Shown: positions 61,053 through 64,000 of the stretch, piece after piece
How positions within the stretch are numbered: position 1 is the first letter of the stretch
Layout of the letters: each line of letters begins with the position of its first letter
NCBI GenBank assembly: GCA_945873855.1
Contig: CAMCEN010000001.1
Location: 1 to 64,000, forward strand
Origin: an uncultured Campylobacter sp.
GTDB taxonomy: Bacteria > Campylobacterota > Campylobacteria > Campylobacterales > Campylobacteraceae
Reading direction: 5' to 3'
DNA length: 64,000 nucleotides
Made by a program: the position numbers and the translations under genes
The notes under the pieces: generated by a model
Told to the model about the DNA's origin: nothing
The model's input: the letters and a program-made list of their open reading frames with translations, nothing else
Database searches by the model: none

Positions 61053-61375
61053 TAGGAATTCTAGAATTTATTTTACTTTTTAAATTCTAGAATTTAGAGA
61101 AAATTTCAGCTCTAAATTCTAGAATTCCTAGAAAATTTCACCTAGGAATTCTAGAATTCCCTAAATAAATTCTAGAATTCCTTAGCAAGAATTCTAGAAT
61201 TCCCTAAATAAAATCTAGAATTCCTTAGAATTTCACGCAGGAATTCTAGATTAAAAATACCCCCGCACCATGGGCCAGCGGATGCGAAGCAAAAAAGCCA
61301 AAGAATTCTAGAATTCCCTAGATAAATTCTAGAATTCCCTAGATAAATTCTAGAATTCCTTAGCAAATAAAATAT
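61053..61375. repeat. Family A array with inverted F element
   Basis: About a dozen palindromes, many 21-22 bp apart (for example around 61147-61220 and 61302-61360), interrupted by a family F copy at 61252-61298 (AAAAATACCCCCGCACCA then GCGGATGCGAAGC). An apparent 64-codon frame here only translates repeats. This is the bulk of the 420-base ppk1-glyQ gap. Confidence 0.9.
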
Positions 61376-61378
61376 TTT

Positions 61379-63457
61379 TTAGCTCTCTTTTAGCAGTTTG
61401 CTAGCTAGGATTTGAACCTTGTCGTTGTCGTTGCCTTTTTTCATTGAGCGAAAGATTTTATTCATATAGATTTCGAAAAACTCTTGCGCGTTTATCCTGC
61501 GCTCGCCAGGGGCTACTGGCGTGTACTCGCCATCACTGCCAAGCTCAAAGGCTAGCTCGTTATCGCCTAGCTGCATGCGAAGTATCTCGCCAAGCTTGTT
61601 TTGTAGCGTGCTATCATATATCGGCGTCATTAGCTCCAAGCGGCGCTCAAGGTTTCTTGGCATCCAATCAGCCGAGCTTATATAAAATGCTGGTTTAGAG
61701 TGCTTGAAGTATAGTATGCGTGCGTGCTCTAAGTATTTACCGATTATTGAGCGGACACGGATATTTTCGCTTTTGCCAGGCACACCAGGGCGCAGACAGC
61801 AGATACCTCGCACGATAAGATCGATTTGAACGCCAGCAGAGCTAGCCTCGCAAAGCTCTTTTATCATATCCTCATCTACAAGGGCGTTCATTTTGGCAAT
61901 TATTCTGCCGTTTTTGCCTTGTGCGGCCTCTGCTTTTATCATATCTATAATGCGTTCTTTGATTTGCATAGGCGACATTGAGAGATTGTTTAGGCGGCGG
62001 TTTTTGTTAAATCCTGATAAAATGTGAAAAAATGTAGTCGTATCACGCTCAAAATCACTGCGGCAAGTAAAGTAGCTAATATCAGTATAGATTTTTGCGC
62101 TGCTACCGTTGTAGTTGCCAGTGCCAAGGTGCGTGTAGAACTTGAGCTTGCCGCCGTCTTGGCGGATAACCTGACTTAGCTTAGCATGAACCTTAAAGCC
62201 AGCAATTCCATACACCACATGTGCGCCAGCATTTTCTAGTGCTTTTGCCCAGTGAAGGTTATTTTCTTCATCAAATCTAGCTTTTAGCTCGACCATCGCG
62301 GTTACTTGCTTGCCATCGTTTGCTGCATCTATTAGAGCTTGGACGATATTTGAGTTTTTCTCCACGCGGTAGAGAGTCATGCGAATCGATATGACCTTTG
62401 GATCTTTGCTAGCTTCTTTGATGAGCTGAGCAACTGGATCAAAGCTCTCATAAGGATGAAATAATAACACATCGCCTTTGTCAATAGCCTCAAACATAGA
62501 AATATTGCTATCAAAAGGCGGCAGGGTCTTTGGTGTATAAGGGCTAAATAGTAGGTGGGAAAACTCCTTATCACCGATGATCTGCCAAAGAGCCCCAAGG
62601 GTGAGTGGGATATCATACTCATAGATATCTTTTGGGAAAATATGCATGTGAGAGTTGAGAAAATCTAGCAAGGCTGGATCGCCGTTTTGCTCGATTTGCA
62701 AGCGAACAAGAGCTCCCTTGCGGCGAGTTTTAAGCCCCTGCTCTAAAATCAGCATAAAATCATCTGCTTCTTCTTCTTCGATTACCATATCAGCGTTGCG
62801 AGTTACACGAAATGCGCACGAGCTAACAGGCTTGTAGCCAACAAAAATGTCTTCCATATGATTTCTAACAATGCTCTCAATAGGCACATAAACGCCGTCC
62901 TTGCCATCCCAAAAGCGAGGGAGAACTCGGCTAATTCGCACCATACCAAATTTATTTATCTCAGGATGCTCGCTATCAGCTAGCTTAACAGCTATGCCAA
63001 AGCTAAGGTTATTTAGATGCGGAAAAGGATGCGTGCTATCAACAGCAATTGGCACTATCACAGGCCAAATGTAGTTTTTAAAATACTCATCAGCCCTAGC
63101 CTTCTCAGCATCGCTAAGATCTTCGTAGTTTTTGATATGAAGTCCAGCGGCACCCAAGCCTTTTACTATGCTTTTGTAGGCATTTTCTAGGTTTTCTTGC
63201 TCTTTTTTAAGGTAGCTGCGGATCTCACGGAGCTGTTCTAGCGGACTCATCGTGCCCTCTACGCTCACACCAGCTGCATATAGACTTTTTAGTCCTGCTA
63301 CACGGATCATATAAAACTCATCAAGATTCGTGCAATAAATCGCAATAAACTTCAAACGCTCTAAAAGCGGAAGGTCTTTATTGGCCTGCGCTAGCACACG
63401 AGTATTAAACCTTAGCCAGCTAAGCTCTCTATTTAAAATTACATTATTTTCATCCAT
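61379..63457 (-). CDS. ppk1: Polyphosphate kinase 1
   Basis: Membrane-associated enzyme (692 aa) that polymerises ATP gamma-phosphate into polyphosphate. N-terminal [14 protein letters not shown]; catalytic His in [12 protein letters not shown] (first HKD-like motif) and the second in [35 protein letters not shown] is also conserved. Length typical. A GC-TAAAAT box precedes it. Polyphosphate supports stress survival in Campylobacter, by family knowledge. Confidence 0.97.
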   Translation of the reverse strand: MDENNVILNRELSWLRFNTRVLAQANKDLPLLERLKFIAIYCTNLDEFYMIRVAGLKSLYAAGVSVEGTMSPLEQLREIRSYLKKEQENLENAYKSIVKGLGAAGLHIKNYEDLSDAEKARADEYFKNYIWPVIVPIAVDSTHPFPHLNNLSFGIAVKLADSEHPEINKFGMVRISRVLPRFWDGKDGVYVPIESIVRNHMEDIFVGYKPVSSCAFRVTRNADMVIEEEEADDFMLILEQGLKTRRKGALVRLQIEQNGDPALLDFLNSHMHIFPKDIYEYDIPLTLGALWQIIGDKEFSHLLFSPYTPKTLPPFDSNISMFEAIDKGDVLLFHPYESFDPVAQLIKEASKDPKVISIRMTLYRVEKNSNIVQALIDAANDGKQVTAMVELKARFDEENNLHWAKALENAGAHVVYGIAGFKVHAKLSQVIRQDGGKLKFYTHLGTGNYNGSSAKIYTDISYFTCRSDFERDTTTFFHILSGFNKNRRLNNLSMSPMQIKERIIDMIKAEAAQGKNGRIIAKMNALVDEDMIKELCEASSAGVQIDLIVRGICCLRPGVPGKSENIRVRSIIGKYLEHARILYFKHSKPAFYISSADWMPRNLERRLELMTPIYDSTLQNKLGEILRMQLGDNELAFELGSDGEYTPVAPGERRINAQEFFEIYMNKIFRSMKKGNDNDKVQILASKLLKES

Positions 63458-63490
63458 TTTTACCCCTTTTTTTAAGCTTTTGATTTTGGC

Positions 63491-63496
63491 ATTTTA
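63491..63496 (-). promoter_or_regulatory. Likely -10 box for ppk1
   Basis: TAAAAT on the minus strand preceded by GC, 34 bases upstream of the ppk1 ATG. Confidence 0.55.
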
Positions 63497-63553
63497 GCGA
63501 AATTTTAGTTTTGAATTCCATTAAATTTAAAGGGAATTCTAGAATAATCCAAT

Positions 63554-64000
63554 TTAGATCAATTCTATAATCTTATCGCTATATCTACTTTTATAATAAT
63601 AAATTTTAGCTAATTTATCTTTTAAAAATGATTTTAGTTGTTCTGCTATGCTATATATAATACTTTTCCCGGTATTTGTTTCTAATGTTTTATTTTTGTA
63701 AAATCCTCTTCCTATAACAACTCTTTTTATTATTATAGGTATTTTTCTGTATTTTTTATCATCAACAATTATTCTATATTCATTCTCATATTCCCAAATT
63801 TTGTGTTTATACATTAAAATTCTATTTATATCATTGCTATTACGCCTATGTATATCTAAGAATTTAAAACCATCTATATATTTAACATCATCTATAAAAT
63901 ATTCTGCTTCTGGGATTTTGTTTGTATCAAGCTCAAAATCAATTCTTACACCATAATGATTATTTGCATAATGAGCCCACATTAAATGCTCTTTAATACG
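63554..64000 (-). CDS. DUF2971 protein, partial at window edge
   Basis: At least 148 codons open to the window edge; codons continue in frame before the first visible Met (HLMWAHYANNHYGVRIDFEL). The MWAHYAxxHxGxxIxF motif and IWEYENEYRI are characteristic of DUF2971, where they are internal, so the N-terminus lies beyond 64000. Function unknown; members are often in accessory or defence-associated islands. Composition is more AT-rich than ppk1, hinting at acquired DNA. Confidence 0.75.
   Translation of the reverse strand, partial: RIKEHLMWAHYANNHYGVRIDFELDTNKIPEAEYFIDDVKYIDGFKFLDIHRRNSNDINRILMYKHKIWEYENEYRIIVDDKKYRKIPIIIKRVVIGRGFYKNKTLETNTGKSIIYSIAEQLKSFLKDKLAKIYYYKSRYSDKIIELI

Noticed and set aside
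61172-61366. 64-codon minus-strand frame rich in NSRIYLG units
   Set aside because: It is only translation of tandem family A and F repeats, with no ribosome site and no protein-like composition.
1-64000. CRISPR array among the regularly spaced repeats
   Set aside because: Family A units are short palindromes with repeat-like, near-identical spacers, no unique spacers and no cas genes.

Overview
The window looks like chromosome from a Campylobacter species or close relative (Campylobacterota). The gene content is core housekeeping and the local gene orders resemble those I recall from Campylobacter jejuni: lnt/yajC/secDF/leuS; pilD/lptG/truA near ilvA; fliP/glmU/coaBC/uppS; rpe/dnaQ; cheZ/U32 peptidase/purE; glyQ/NIF3/zinc-ribbon/waaA/rluA. 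Coding DNA is moderately AT-rich. Many likely -10 boxes read TAAAAT or TATAAT preceded by GC. No rRNA, tRNA, CRISPR array, insertion sequence or prophage was recognised.

Layout. 0-8 kb: lnt (-), then yajC-secD-secF, a small membrane protein and leuS (+). 8-15 kb: a YedE-type transporter, an AEC permease (-), and a macA-macB-tolC efflux set. 15-25 kb: comEC (-) divergent from ilvA, a pentaheme cytochrome (-) divergent from metE-metF-pbp1a. 25-33.5 kb, all minus: pilD-lptG-truA and glmU-coaBC-hypothetical-uppS, separated by a 2 kb accessory stretch with one AT-rich membrane-protein gene and decayed coding sequence. 33.5-38 kb (+): fliP, an acetyltransferase, dgkA, and a Phd-like gene/hydrolase/murF unit. 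38.5-40.3 kb (-): rseP and yggS. 40.4-52.8 kb (+): rpe, dnaQ, rmuC, asparaginase, cheZ, U32, purE, a coiled-coil protein, mqo, an M16 homologue, recG, flavodoxin. 53.7-64 kb (-): dnaB, ispG, the five-gene glyQ operon, ppk1 and a partial DUF2971 gene.

The most striking content lies between the genes. Nearly every gap is filled by short palindromes built on GGAATTCTAGAATTCC (family A, overlapping EcoRI and XbaI sites), often in tandem with a 21-bp spacing. The same units have expanded in frame inside coaBC and waaA and occur in recG and other genes. Longer repeats are interleaved: family B (CATTGCGAG...GCAATCTC), family C (GTCATCCCCC...GGATCTC), family F (G-rich GGGGGTTAGGGGGTATTTTT type), and two families of about 125-145 bp, D and E. 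D and E sit directly after stop codons. Their copies differ in stem sequence yet keep base pairing, so they are candidates for conserved structured RNA or cruciform elements.

The E and D families, the in-frame palindrome expansions, the accessory stretch at 27.6-29.5 kb and the gene-poor, promoter-bearing fldA-dnaB gap are the parts most likely to hold undescribed biology. All functional assignments rest on reading motifs by eye; no database search was run.
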